In this document: positions 16,910 through 24,999 of the stretch, piece by piece
How positions within the stretch are numbered: the first letter of the stretch is position 1
How the letters are laid out: every line of letters begins with the position of its first letter
Notes under the pieces: generated by a model
Told to the model about the DNA's origin: nothing
Database searches by the model: none
What the model saw: only the letters and a program-made list of their open reading frames with translations
Origin: Planctomycetota bacterium
Lineage (GTDB): Bacteria > Planctomycetota > B15-G4 > SIAN01
Assembly: GCA_028289345.1 (NCBI GenBank)
Contig: JANQQL010000028.1
Span: 1-64,000 of the forward strand
Length of the DNA stretch: 64,000 nucleotides
Reading direction: 5' to 3'
Made by a program: the position numbers and the translations under genes

Positions 16910-18799
16910 TCAGTTCGGCGGGGGAAGCAGCGTCTGACGGCGACGATCGAGACTCTCGGGGCACGGTCCGGCGATGCTGTACACCTGAAAATCATCGATG
17001 TTCCAGCCGCCCAGATTGCCGTCGGAATCAGTCGTCAAGCGGAAGAACACGCGAGTGTTCGACACGCCGTCTGCCACGTCGGAAATGTCGATATCGAAGT
17101 TGACCCAGTGCCGATCCACGAGATCTTCATCCGGATTGCACCAGATTTCCGTGCCATTCACCTCGACCACCGCCTTGTCCTTGGAGCTTCGCTCGACGGT
17201 CAGCCAGCGACGGAAACGGAGGCGAGCATTCTGGACACCGCTCAGATCGATGGCAGGGGATCGCAACCAGGTCACGCTGTCCGGAGAGTATTCGCCGTCG
17301 AAATTGGTCGTCCAACCATTGCCGCCAGTCCAATCACCGACCGGGTCGCCATCCAAGCCACTGGCTCGCGCCCGTGACCAATCGTTGGTACCGACGATCG
17401 CGTTGCTCACCCAACCCTGATTGCTGGGCGCATCGAAATCGAACTCTCGATGAACCGTCGTTTCGCCGTGACTGAACAGCGCGAAGTCATGCTCGGACCG
17501 GGGATAGCGACCAATCCCGAGACTGTCCTGGGCCGTCAGGTAGTACTTGACGGTGGTCTCGCATTCGACCCGGGGCATGTTTCCTTGCCATTGGCCGCCA
17601 GGACCGAGAGACAAAGGAACGGTCTGGAAGGTCAGCCCTTCGACATCGCTGTAGTGCATTCGAACCCACTGCACGCCCCCTCCCGCGTCCGACGACGTCA
17701 CTTCCGCGGTGACCAGGTAGGGGCCTTCGGCACCATCGGTGTCCGGCAAGGGCTCATGAGAAATCTGAGGCGCTAGAGCAATGACGTAAAGCCCCATCTC
17801 GCTGTCGCTGACATAGATGGTCCCGGACGGCTGGAACGGATAGGTCCCGAAGCTACCCATGAATGCGCCGGTGTCTGCGCCGAGGAATTGGTCGAAGTGA
17901 CCGGCGCCTTGGGGATGCAACGGATCGCTGAGGTCCACAGCCCAGTAGCCATCCTGGCGGTAGCTCAGGTGGGCAAAGTTGCCGTGGAAGTGGGCGTTGT
18001 GGATCACGGCTTCCGGATTGGGGCTGAACTCTGCCACCACTCGGACATTGGAAGGATTCGACACATCCCAAACGGTCAAGTGCCCGTGATGGGTCTCATC
18101 CGAAGTCACGGCGTAGGTCTCGTCGTCGTTGAGCCACGCGTTGTGGCAAACCGCACCGGGACTGACCTCGACATCCAGGTACGGGAACACTCCCGACGTG
18201 GACAAGTCGACCACCTTCAATTCTCCGGTGAACCACTCCGAGAAATAGCCAACTCCATCGCCAATAAACAGGTCGGCGACGTAACCGCCGATGTACGTTC
18301 CATCCAGAGTCGGCGCCGTCGGATTCGACAAATCGAGGACCGGCATTGCGGTGTTTGCCCCCCCGATGTAGAGCATCTCGTTGGCCCGATCCATCCGGAT
18401 GTTGTGGGCGGTGTTGAAGAACGTGGTGACCGTGTTGGCGAGCTGAATGTTGTCCAAGTCGGAGACGTCGAAGATCTGCAAGCCCCCGCCCCCTTCTGTG
18501 GCGACGTAGATGTAGTGGCCGAGGGTTTCGTGATCGACCCATAGCGAGGCTCCACGAGGAAACGCCGCGAGCTCGACTGGATTGAACGGATCTGTGGTCT
18601 CGACGAAGATGGTTTCGTCCGATGCGGAAAGCACCGCCACCTCGCGCCCGCTCCCGGGATCTCGGTAGCCCCACACGTCACTGTAGAAGGGGCCCCCATT
18701 GTCGAACGCTGAAAGTTGGAACGCCCCCTCTTCGACCTGCGCTTGTGAGGGGGTGATTCCAAGTGCCCAGACCACGCCCCCGACCATCCAAGGCTTCAT
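16910..18799 (-). CDS. Exported LVIVD-repeat protein (choice-of-anchor B family)
   Basis: The 629-residue protein has a signal peptide ending near SQAQ and then repeated blades with phrases like GLQIFDVSDLDN, MPVLDLSNPTAP, LKVVDLSTSG and LTVWDVSNPSN. These LVIVD-type repeats form a beta-propeller and typify choice-of-anchor B proteins. From about residue 370 there is a beta-sandwich region, then a MAM/laminin-G-like domain ending in NLGGWNIDDFQVYSI. It is probably extracellular or in the cell envelope. AAGGGA precedes the ATG at 18799. There is no catalytic motif that I can name. Confidence 0.75.
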   Translation of the reverse strand: MKPWMVGGVVWALGITPSQAQVEEGAFQLSAFDNGGPFYSDVWGYRDPGSGREVAVLSASDETIFVETTDPFNPVELAAFPRGASLWVDHETLGHYIYVATEGGGGLQIFDVSDLDNIQLANTVTTFFNTAHNIRMDRANEMLYIGGANTAMPVLDLSNPTAPTLDGTYIGGYVADLFIGDGVGYFSEWFTGELKVVDLSTSGVFPYLDVEVSPGAVCHNAWLNDDETYAVTSDETHHGHLTVWDVSNPSNVRVVAEFSPNPEAVIHNAHFHGNFAHLSYRQDGYWAVDLSDPLHPQGAGHFDQFLGADTGAFMGSFGTYPFQPSGTIYVSDSEMGLYVIALAPQISHEPLPDTDGAEGPYLVTAEVTSSDAGGGVQWVRMHYSDVEGLTFQTVPLSLGPGGQWQGNMPRVECETTVKYYLTAQDSLGIGRYPRSEHDFALFSHGETTVHREFDFDAPSNQGWVSNAIVGTNDWSRARASGLDGDPVGDWTGGNGWTTNFDGEYSPDSVTWLRSPAIDLSGVQNARLRFRRWLTVERSSKDKAVVEVNGTEIWCNPDEDLVDRHWVNFDIDISDVADGVSNTRVFFRLTTDSDGNLGGWNIDDFQVYSIAGPCPESLDRRRQTLLPPPN

Positions 18800-19186
18800 G
18801 AGATCCCTTCTCCCGTTGACCAGCGACTTCTCCTCACCCTGACACCCGAATCAGGGCACGGACAGCTGTCGCTCGGTTCCAACAACCCTCTTCCCATCCC
18901 CCCCGAGCGAGAGGGGCTCCGCACACGGGTTTAGCCCGGGATTCCCCGCCTGACGACCCCCAATCTAGGGACGTCTTCCCATGGCCGGAGAACACCCTTC
19001 AACTTCCTCTGCCAAGGGTGGCGAAGTCCGGACTTGTCTTCGTGAAAATCCAAAAAACGCCCCGGGGGCCGGGAGAGGCACCCCACGTGCGTAAGCCGAT
19101 CTATACCGAAACACCTGATCAACCTGCGCTCCCTCCGGGAATGGGAGGCGGAACGTTCGGATCGCGGATCGGAGCGTTGCCTGGCG
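18800..19186. other. Intergenic region, no gene seen
   Basis: This stretch lies upstream of the LVIVD-repeat gene and downstream of the ArsC-like selenoprotein gene, both minus strand, so it should hold the former's promoter and the latter's terminator. No convincing open reading frame, repeat or strong hairpin was found. Confidence 0.45.
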
Positions 19187-19531
19187 CTATCCGAACACTT
19201 CGTCGTAGACATCCTGGTGAAAACCCACCAAGACTGTCTTGCCGACGCGCAGGGTCGGTGCCCGGAGGTTGCCGGTCGGTCCAAGCATGGCTTCCACGAT
19301 TTCTTTGGCCGCCTTGCCATTCGGTTCGAATCGGCTGATCTTCTTGCCCTTGGCAACAATGACGTGGGCGGCCTCCCGCGCCATCGCCGCCGCATCGTCA
19401 CGGCCAAGCTTGCGGCCGGCAGGAACCGTTTCCTTCGCTTCCACCTGGTGGTCGTCCAGAAACTTGGACGAGCGGGTGCAGGACGTTCAGCCCTTGCGAT
19501 GGTAGTACCAGTCCGCCTTCTTCCTGGGCAC
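19187..19531 (-). CDS. ArsC/Spx-family selenoprotein with UxxC motif
   Basis: The 114-residue reading frame contains one in-frame TGA at 19489-19487, read here as Sec15, giving the motif U-T-S-C. Flanking residues are continuous with the arsenate-reductase/Spx thioredoxin-like fold: an N-terminal strand before UTSC, a helix after it, and APTLRVGKTVLVGF near the end. The GTG start at 19531 has GAGGAG six bases upstream, and only 14 codons separate it from the TGA, so reading through is needed to make a protein of family length. A hairpin with a G-containing loop follows at 19452-19471. ArsC-like thiol oxidoreductases with Sec in this position are known. Its reductant and substrate are unknown; arsenate reduction is not shown. 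Confidence 0.87.
19452..19471 (-). promoter_or_regulatory. SECIS-like hairpin of the ArsC-family selenoprotein
   Basis: On the coding strand TCGTCCA pairs perfectly with TGGACGA, closing a six-base AGTTTC loop. The loop begins 23 nt after the UGA, the range where bacterial SelB-binding SECIS loops lie, and it holds a G followed by U residues. Confidence 0.75.
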
Positions 19532-19685
19532 GGGGTTCTCCTCGGGTTCGGAAACGGGAAACGCCAAGCAATTTACTGGGCGGAGTTTCACACTCACCGA
19601 CGATTTTTCTCCGCCCGCGGGAATCCCTTCGGTAAAGGAACCCGAAGAGATTCGATGCCCGCGGAACAAATCCCGCGGCCGGAGT

Positions 19686-19703
19686 CCCGAACCTCGGTTC
19701 GGG
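19686..19703. promoter_or_regulatory. Palindrome between divergent selenoprotein genes
   Basis: CCCGAAC-CTCG-GTTCGGG is a perfect 7+4+7 palindrome lying between the divergent ArsC-like (start 19531) and peroxiredoxin (start 19771) genes. Its place fits a shared operator for a redox or stress regulator, but no regulator gene is adjacent. An RNA hairpin in the 5' leader is the alternative. Confidence 0.45.
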
Positions 19704-19770
19704 CAACCTCGGGGGACACTCGATTGCTCCCCTATCCAAGCGTCCAGTTCCACAAAATCGGAGGAGATTG

Positions 19771-20241
19771 ATGTCCATCATCGAAGTTGGGGCTACGGCT
19801 CCGGGCTTCTCGCTCGACTCCCATCAGGACGAGAAAGTCGACCTTTCTTCGTTCTCCGGGAAGAAGAACGTGATGCTCGTCTTCTACCCCTTGGATTTCA
19901 CCCCCACCTGAAGCATGGAAATTCCCGGCCTGAACTCGCTGATGTCCGAGTTCGAGGCCATCGATACCCAGGTTCTGGGTGTCTCGGTGGATTCCAAGTT
20001 TTCGCACAAGGCCTGGGCCAACGGCTTCGGCGGGATCAAGTTCCCGTTGTTGGCCGACTTCCATCCCAAGGGCGAAGTCGCCAAAGCCTACGGACTGTGG
20101 CTCGACGAGCCCGGGATTTCCGATCGCGCCACGGTGCTGATCGGCAAGGATGGCAAGGTGATTTGGAGTGCCTCGGTCGGTCCCGCCGGCGCGCGCATTC
20201 CCACCGCGCTCTTGGAACAAGTCCGGAGCAAGGTGAACTGA
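19771..20241 (+). CDS. Selenocysteine peroxiredoxin (AhpE/BCP-like)
   Basis: The 156-residue frame has a TGA at 19909-19911, read as Sec47, exactly at the peroxidatic position: FYPLDFTPT-U-SMEIPGLN. This is the PxxxT(C/U) signature of peroxiredoxins, and the conserved Arg follows in SDRATVLIGKDG. No second Cys is visible, so it is a one-selenol enzyme needing an outside thiol. It should reduce hydrogen peroxide or organic hydroperoxides in the cytosol. GGAGGAG precedes the ATG. It is divergent from the ArsC-like selenoprotein across 239 bp. A 12-bp bulged hairpin follows the UGA. Sec peroxiredoxins are a known bacterial family, so this call is firm. Confidence 0.93.
19927..19959 (+). promoter_or_regulatory. 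SECIS-like hairpin of the peroxiredoxin
   Basis: GGCCT and GAACTCG (19927-19938) pair with CGAGTTC and AGGCC (19947-19959), with a single extra G on the 3' side and an eight-base loop CTGATGTC. The loop starts 28 nt after the UGA. Confidence 0.75.
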
Positions 20242-20263
20242 GCTCCCTGTGACCGGATCCCGG

Positions 20264-20311
20264 CACCCTCTGGCGAGCGCTCGACCATGGTCATGGCGCT
20301 CCCAGAGGGTG
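20264..20311 (+). terminator. Strong hairpin after the peroxiredoxin gene
   Basis: CACCCTCTGG-C-GAGCGC (20264-20280) pairs with GCGCTC-CCAGAGGGTG (20296-20311), sixteen pairs with one bulge around a 15-base loop. It follows the peroxiredoxin stop by 22 bp. It argues that the next gene starts after it, not at the ATG at 20287 inside the loop. No T-run follows. Confidence 0.65.
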
Positions 20312-20328
20312 TTCCGGCGCTGCGGCTC

Positions 20329-22221
20329 ATGATGTTCTCCCGCGGCCTCGTCCCCGCCGCCTTGGTCTCGGTGGCACTCTCTTTCGCCTGCTTTTTTCCC
20401 CTCCTGAGTTACGGTTTCACCGACCAGGACACCCTGCTCAACATCCGTGCGGCAAAAGTGGCAAGCCCTGCCGAACTGCTGGACCAGTTCGGAATGAAGC
20501 TCACCGGTGGATTGGCGGGAGAAACGGCAAACTTCTACCGGCCCGTCGTCAATTTGGCGTTCGTCGCAATGCGAGCCGCATTCGAATGGAGTCCCAGCGG
20601 CTACCACGCGGTCTCTCTGCTGCTCCATGCACTGAATGGAGTTTTGGTTGCAGCGTTGGCCGCGGTGATTGCCCGTCGCCTGGGATCCGCGGCCCCACGC
20701 GGATTCGCCGTCCTCGCTGCGACCGTGTTCTTGCTGCACCCGGTTTCGGTGGAGGTCGTGCCGGCCATCGCGCGCCAGGGGGATCTCTGGTTGACCCTGT
20801 TCTTGTTGACGTCGGTGCTGGCGTACGACCGTGCTTGGAATGTTTTGGACGAAACGGGGCCTGCCTCTCGGTGCATTCTTCCGATCGCGCTGCTGGCGAG
20901 TTCGGTGCTGCTTTGCGTCGGTTCGAAAGAACCGGGCATCGTGACGTTCGGAGTGTTGCCGGCGTACGGTTGGTGGATCGTTCGCCGCGGGCCACGTCAC
21001 TGGCGACAACACGCCCTGTTGCTTGGCCCGTGCGCATTGTTGATTGTCGGGTACCTCCTCGTGAGGTCCCAGGTTCTCGGAGACGGAGTCGGTGGCTACA
21101 CCACGCCGCTCGACGGACTCTGGTCGCGCTGCCTGCAAGTCGGCCCTGGGATCCTCGTGGACTTGACGATTCCAGGATTTTCGTTTGCACTTCATCAGTG
21201 GTTCCTCGAGACCGACGAAACCGTTGTCTCGTTAGCACTCGCCGGGTCGTTGCTCTTTGGCCTACTGCTTGCCTGGTCCTGGCTATCCGTGCGCCGAAAG
21301 ACGGACCAGGCGACGGAATCGACACGAGTCGCGGGCTTCGTCGTGACGGTTTCGGTGTGTTTTGCCACCCTCTACGTCGCGACCGAGATCTACCACCGCC
21401 GTCAGCTCTATGCGGCGACCGCATTCTTCGCTTTGCTCCCCGCAGTGATCACGGCGGGTTGGTGGTCATGCTCCAAGGGTCGGCAGAGGTCGGCATCCGT
21501 CCAACGAAGCGCCCAAGGCGGTTTGCTGCTGCTTCTCGCCGTAGGCTTTCTGTGGCAGTCCCCTCTCGTTCGCCGGAACGACGAGTGGCGAGACGGTGGC
21601 GACGCAACCCGGCTCATGACCGAGGACATACGGCAGGAATGGGCCAAGCTTCCACCCCGAGGCACCGTGTATCTGGTGAACTACCCGGTGAACTTCTCCA
21701 CCGACGGAACACGGCGAAGCGGGCATCAGGGGCTGTCCACCACCAACACCTCTCCCTACTACGCTCTTCAGGCATGGCTGGAAGACCAGTTCCCCGACAA
21801 GAATCTGCAGATCGTGCAGCTGGGGTTCCAGGTCAACTCGGAACGTCTGGAAAACACGCGTCACCACGCCCGAGTCGAGAAGGGTTGGCTACTGTTCCGA
21901 GTTCCCGAGACTTTGACCGCGAAAAACTATGAACCGTTCAGCGTGAGACTCGGCACCGGACCGCACATTCGAAAGGCGGACCATCAAGGGTTTCGCGTCG
22001 TGCAACCCCATCCTTCGTGGTGCGCCGTGAGCTTCGAGCCGCGCCCCATCCCCGCCGACCGATCGGTCGTGGTCTTCGATGGAGAGCGTCCCTTCGTCAC
22101 TTCACTCCTGGCACTGACGGGACAAGGAGCGCCGTCCGACATTGTCCCCACAATTCGCCGACTGGAGCGTTCCCTGCGCGCGGCGGATTCCGCGGCCTCC
22201 CCGGCGGAGGCGAGCGAGTGA
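20329..22221 (+). CDS. Multi-spanning GT-C glycosyltransferase-like membrane protein
   Basis: The protein has about ten hydrophobic helices in its first 400 residues and an outer soluble C-terminal part. An acidic first loop (YGFTDQDTLLNIR), NFYRPVVNLAFVAMR and the HAVSLLLHALNGVLV segment resemble the GT-C proteins of the TMTC/PMT type, as in the gene at 4226, but no TPRs follow. I place the start at the paired ATGs 20329/20332 because upstream codons lie in a strong hairpin; there is no good Shine-Dalgarno. It overlaps the next gene in GTGA, so the two are coupled. The function is inferred at fold level only. Confidence 0.65.
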   Translation: MMFSRGLVPAALVSVALSFACFFPLLSYGFTDQDTLLNIRAAKVASPAELLDQFGMKLTGGLAGETANFYRPVVNLAFVAMRAAFEWSPSGYHAVSLLLHALNGVLVAALAAVIARRLGSAAPRGFAVLAATVFLLHPVSVEVVPAIARQGDLWLTLFLLTSVLAYDRAWNVLDETGPASRCILPIALLASSVLLCVGSKEPGIVTFGVLPAYGWWIVRRGPRHWRQHALLLGPCALLIVGYLLVRSQVLGDGVGGYTTPLDGLWSRCLQVGPGILVDLTIPGFSFALHQWFLETDETVVSLALAGSLLFGLLLAWSWLSVRRKTDQATESTRVAGFVVTVSVCFATLYVATEIYHRRQLYAATAFFALLPAVITAGWWSCSKGRQRSASVQRSAQGGLLLLLAVGFLWQSPLVRRNDEWRDGGDATRLMTEDIRQEWAKLPPRGTVYLVNYPVNFSTDGTRRSGHQGLSTTNTSPYYALQAWLEDQFPDKNLQIVQLGFQVNSERLENTRHHARVEKGWLLFRVPETLTAKNYEPFSVRLGTGPHIRKADHQGFRVVQPHPSWCAVSFEPRPIPADRSVVVFDGERPFVTSLLALTGQGAPSDIVPTIRRLERSLRAADSAASPAEASE

Positions 22222-23771
22222 ATCGCGGCAAACTGCTGGTCACTCTCGCCACGTTGTGGTTCCTCGGAGTGTTGATTCGAACCGCCTGGCAGTGCGACGA
22301 CGCGTACATCACTTTTCGAACTGTGGAGAACTTCTGGCACGGGCATGGCCTGGTTTGGAATCCCGGCGAGCGGGTGCAGTCCTACACCAGTCCTCTGTGG
22401 ATGGGCGTGGCTCTGCTGTGCCGGGGCATGAGCGGGGAAGTGTACTTCAGCACGCTGGCCGCCTCGATCGCATTGACCCTGACTTGGCTGCTGATCGTTG
22501 CGATGGTCCTCGGCAAGAGCTCTCCCTGGGCGGCGCTGGCCATTCTGGCCCTCTCCGCTTCTTCCGCAGTCACGGACTACGCCACCTCGGGCCTCGAGAA
22601 CCCGCTACTTGCACTGTGGTTGGTGCTGCTGACGGTGGAAGGGTGTCGTCTTCGAGAACGGCCCTCGATCCTACGCACCGCACTGCTCACCAGCGCCCTT
22701 GCTCTCACCCGTCTGGACGCGATCTTGTTCGCTCTCCCGTGGCTCGGTTCCATGGTGTGGAGGCAGCGACCGCGCCGATCGGTGCTGGCTCCCTTGGCGC
22801 TCGGCTTCCTGCCCTTGCTGATCTGGGAAGGGTTTTCTCTGATTTACTACGGAAGTTTGGTTCCCAACACAGCTCACGCCAAGCTCAACCTCGAGCTGGC
22901 GCTGAGTGACCTGGTGAGTCAGGGGCTCCGATACTTCGTGGACTCTTGGACCCACGACCCAATCACCCTGACGTTGGTTTTCCTCGCCATTGCCGCGGTC
23001 CCGAATCACGCGTTTCGGTTGGCCTTGGTGCTAGTGCTGACTTACGTGTCACGGATTGGCGGGGATTTCATGTCGGGGAGGTTCTTTGTGGCACCAGCAG
23101 TGCTCGGGGCTGCTCTGCTGGTCCACTGGCTGACGGACCGTTGGCCGTTGACGACGTCCGCGCGCCGAGTGGGCTTTGCGGGAGCTTGTCTGGTGGTGTT
23201 GCTCGTGGGAAGTGTGCGCGAGCGCAGTCCCTGGCGAGCTGGACCGAGCTACGGGGAAGGGTTGCCCCGCGAGGAAGTCGTGCGTGCCAGTGGAATTGCC
23301 GATGAACGCGCCTACTACTACCCGTTCACGGGACTCTTGCGGGTGATCGCCGGCCAGGAAGACCGCGAACATCGAGAGCTACCGCTTCCTCCCTACCCGG
23401 CGGCCATCCTCGGCCAACAATTCGCCGCGAGTTCCAAGCGAGTCAAGGTGATGAATGAGGTGGGCTTCTTCGGGTACTTTGCGGGACCGGAGAAAACAGT
23501 CATCGATGCCTGGGCCCTGTGCGATCCTTTGCTCGCTCGCCTCCCCTTCCGCCCGCAAGGCCCATGGCGCATCGGCCATTACCCACGACCGATCCCCGCG
23601 GGATATCAACCCACTCTGGCAAGCGGCGAAGATCGCTTCGTGGACCAGGACTTGGGTGCCTTTTATCGAGCTTTGCAACTGGTCACCCGTGGCCCTCTTT
23701 TCACGGGAGAACGCTGGCTCGAGATTTGGCGCCTGCACACAGGACACTACGAAGAGGTCTTGCAGCGTTGA
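22218..23771 (+). CDS. GT-C membrane glycosyltransferase-like protein
   Basis: The 517-residue multi-spanning protein opens with a helix and then WQCDDAYITFRTVENFWHGH followed by GLVWNPGERVQSYTSPLW. This DDAYI...GLVWNPGERVxxYTxPLW pattern is typical of GT-C enzymes of the polyprenyl-phosphate sugar type, including the AftB-like arabinofuranosyltransferases. The two Asp in the first loop are the expected catalytic or metal-binding pair. The start is a GTG overlapping the stop of the upstream gene (GTGA). Together the pair may glycosylate an envelope polymer or protein. Substrates are unknown. Confidence 0.7.
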   Translation: MNRGKLLVTLATLWFLGVLIRTAWQCDDAYITFRTVENFWHGHGLVWNPGERVQSYTSPLWMGVALLCRGMSGEVYFSTLAASIALTLTWLLIVAMVLGKSSPWAALAILALSASSAVTDYATSGLENPLLALWLVLLTVEGCRLRERPSILRTALLTSALALTRLDAILFALPWLGSMVWRQRPRRSVLAPLALGFLPLLIWEGFSLIYYGSLVPNTAHAKLNLELALSDLVSQGLRYFVDSWTHDPITLTLVFLAIAAVPNHAFRLALVLVLTYVSRIGGDFMSGRFFVAPAVLGAALLVHWLTDRWPLTTSARRVGFAGACLVVLLVGSVRERSPWRAGPSYGEGLPREEVVRASGIADERAYYYPFTGLLRVIAGQEDREHRELPLPPYPAAILGQQFAASSKRVKVMNEVGFFGYFAGPEKTVIDAWALCDPLLARLPFRPQGPWRIGHYPRPIPAGYQPTLASGEDRFVDQDLGAFYRALQLVTRGPLFTGERWLEIWRLHTGHYEEVLQR

Positions 23772-23863
23772 CCTGGACGACGGGGAAAGACCGTTCGCAC
23801 TCACTGGCCGCGGACACCTGGAACCAGTTTCGTCTCGGCAAACTGCTCACCTTTCGCTGACAA

Positions 23864-24592
23864 TCAGTCGCCTTCCTCAGCATCGAATCCCACGTGCGCA
23901 TCCGGTGTCACGGCGAGGAATCCCTCCCCGTAACGCGCCCCTTTCTCGAGGAACGCCGCACGATGCGCGTTGAGGCCGGAAATGAAACGCTCGATGTCCG
24001 TGTGCTGCAGCTGGCTCGGGTAACAGCGGATGGCCTCCCGCTTGCGGTCGTAGACCGAGGAAACGTCGATCACGTGGGACGCCGACCCGGCACTCCAAAC
24101 TTCGTAACCGAACGCGGGAGGTGGGTTCTCGACAGCGGCCAGAGCGCGCTTGATCAACACCGCCGCGGTGTAGTGGTCGCTGTGTTGGTCGGCGAGATGC
24201 GGCCCGTAGACGACGTCGGGACGGATTCTCTCCAGGAGTTTCACCACCCGCGGAACCAGTCCGGCCACGTCGGCCTCGCTGATGACATGGTTGTCCGGAT
24301 ACCCCCAGAACTCCAGTTCTCCAATCCCGATCACCGCTGCCGCATGGCGAGCCTCCGCCTGCCTCGTCGCCCCGTACTCGGCCGGGTCCTCTTTTCCCGT
24401 AGGATCCCCAGAAAGCCCGGCAGTAAGGAAGACGCAGTGGATGGAATCTCCGGCGTCTGCGTGCAAGGCCAAGGTTCCGCCAGGGCCGATGGTTTCGTCG
24501 TCGGGGTGTGGCGCGACCACCAGAACTCGCCCGGAACCCGGTGGTTCGTTCAAGGGCTTGGGCGGCGGGATGGGCCGGAGAAAGCGGGACAA
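23864..24592 (-). CDS. PIG-L family deacetylase (LmbE-like)
   Basis: The 242-residue protein belongs to the zinc-dependent PIG-L/LmbE family that removes N-acetyl groups from glucosamine-type substrates. The metal site is visible as APHPDDE and, later, QHSDH; GPGGTLA and GLSGDPTGKED agree. A TTG at 24592 is chosen as start because GGGAGG lies six bases upstream and family homology begins soon after; longer in-frame forms run through a low-quality arginine-rich stretch. Nearby GT-C genes suggest an envelope glycan role, but small-thiol or antibiotic sugar substrates are also known for the family. Confidence 0.85.
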   Translation of the reverse strand: MSRFLRPIPPPKPLNEPPGSGRVLVVAPHPDDETIGPGGTLALHADAGDSIHCVFLTAGLSGDPTGKEDPAEYGATRQAEARHAAAVIGIGELEFWGYPDNHVISEADVAGLVPRVVKLLERIRPDVVYGPHLADQHSDHYTAAVLIKRALAAVENPPPAFGYEVWSAGSASHVIDVSSVYDRKREAIRCYPSQLQHTDIERFISGLNAHRAAFLEKGARYGEGFLAVTPDAHVGFDAEEGD

Positions 24593-24999
24593 GACAAACC
24601 TCCCAAAAAAAGTGACACACTTGGGGGATGTTCTGCGTTTCCTGAGATTAACCGACGCCGATCCTTCCCGTTCCTCGATGAAAATGCTCTCGCGGGACAG
24701 AGGATCTGACTCGGTCCAGATCCCGATCGCCCGGCTCGCCGATCGTCGGACGACCGAACCCCACGATCTGAACCGACTCAGCCCCTTTGCTTCCGAAAAT
24801 CGAGTACGGCAGGAAAACGCGTCCAAGATCCATCGCCGGATTGGTTGGTGAACCCGATCGGTCCTCCCGCGATGGGCTTCGGCGTCTCACATGCCGGCTC
24901 TCCGCCTCCTTCGGACCAAGGAGCAGGGTGTCGGCCCCGCCGGTTGTTTTGTTTCCACGGACCGTCTGTTTCTACGGACTAACTCGGAAGGTCTTCGTC
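24593..24999. other. Divergent intergenic region, no gene seen
   Basis: It separates the minus-strand PIG-L gene from the plus-strand TPR lipoprotein and must hold both promoters. No supported open reading frame was found. A GGAAGG at 24985-24990 serves as ribosome site for the gene at 25000. Confidence 0.45.

Noticed and set aside
20287..20328. ATG at 20287 as the start of the GT-C gene
   Set aside because: It lies in the loop of a 16-pair hairpin after the peroxiredoxin gene and would add an unlikely N-terminus before the first membrane helix.
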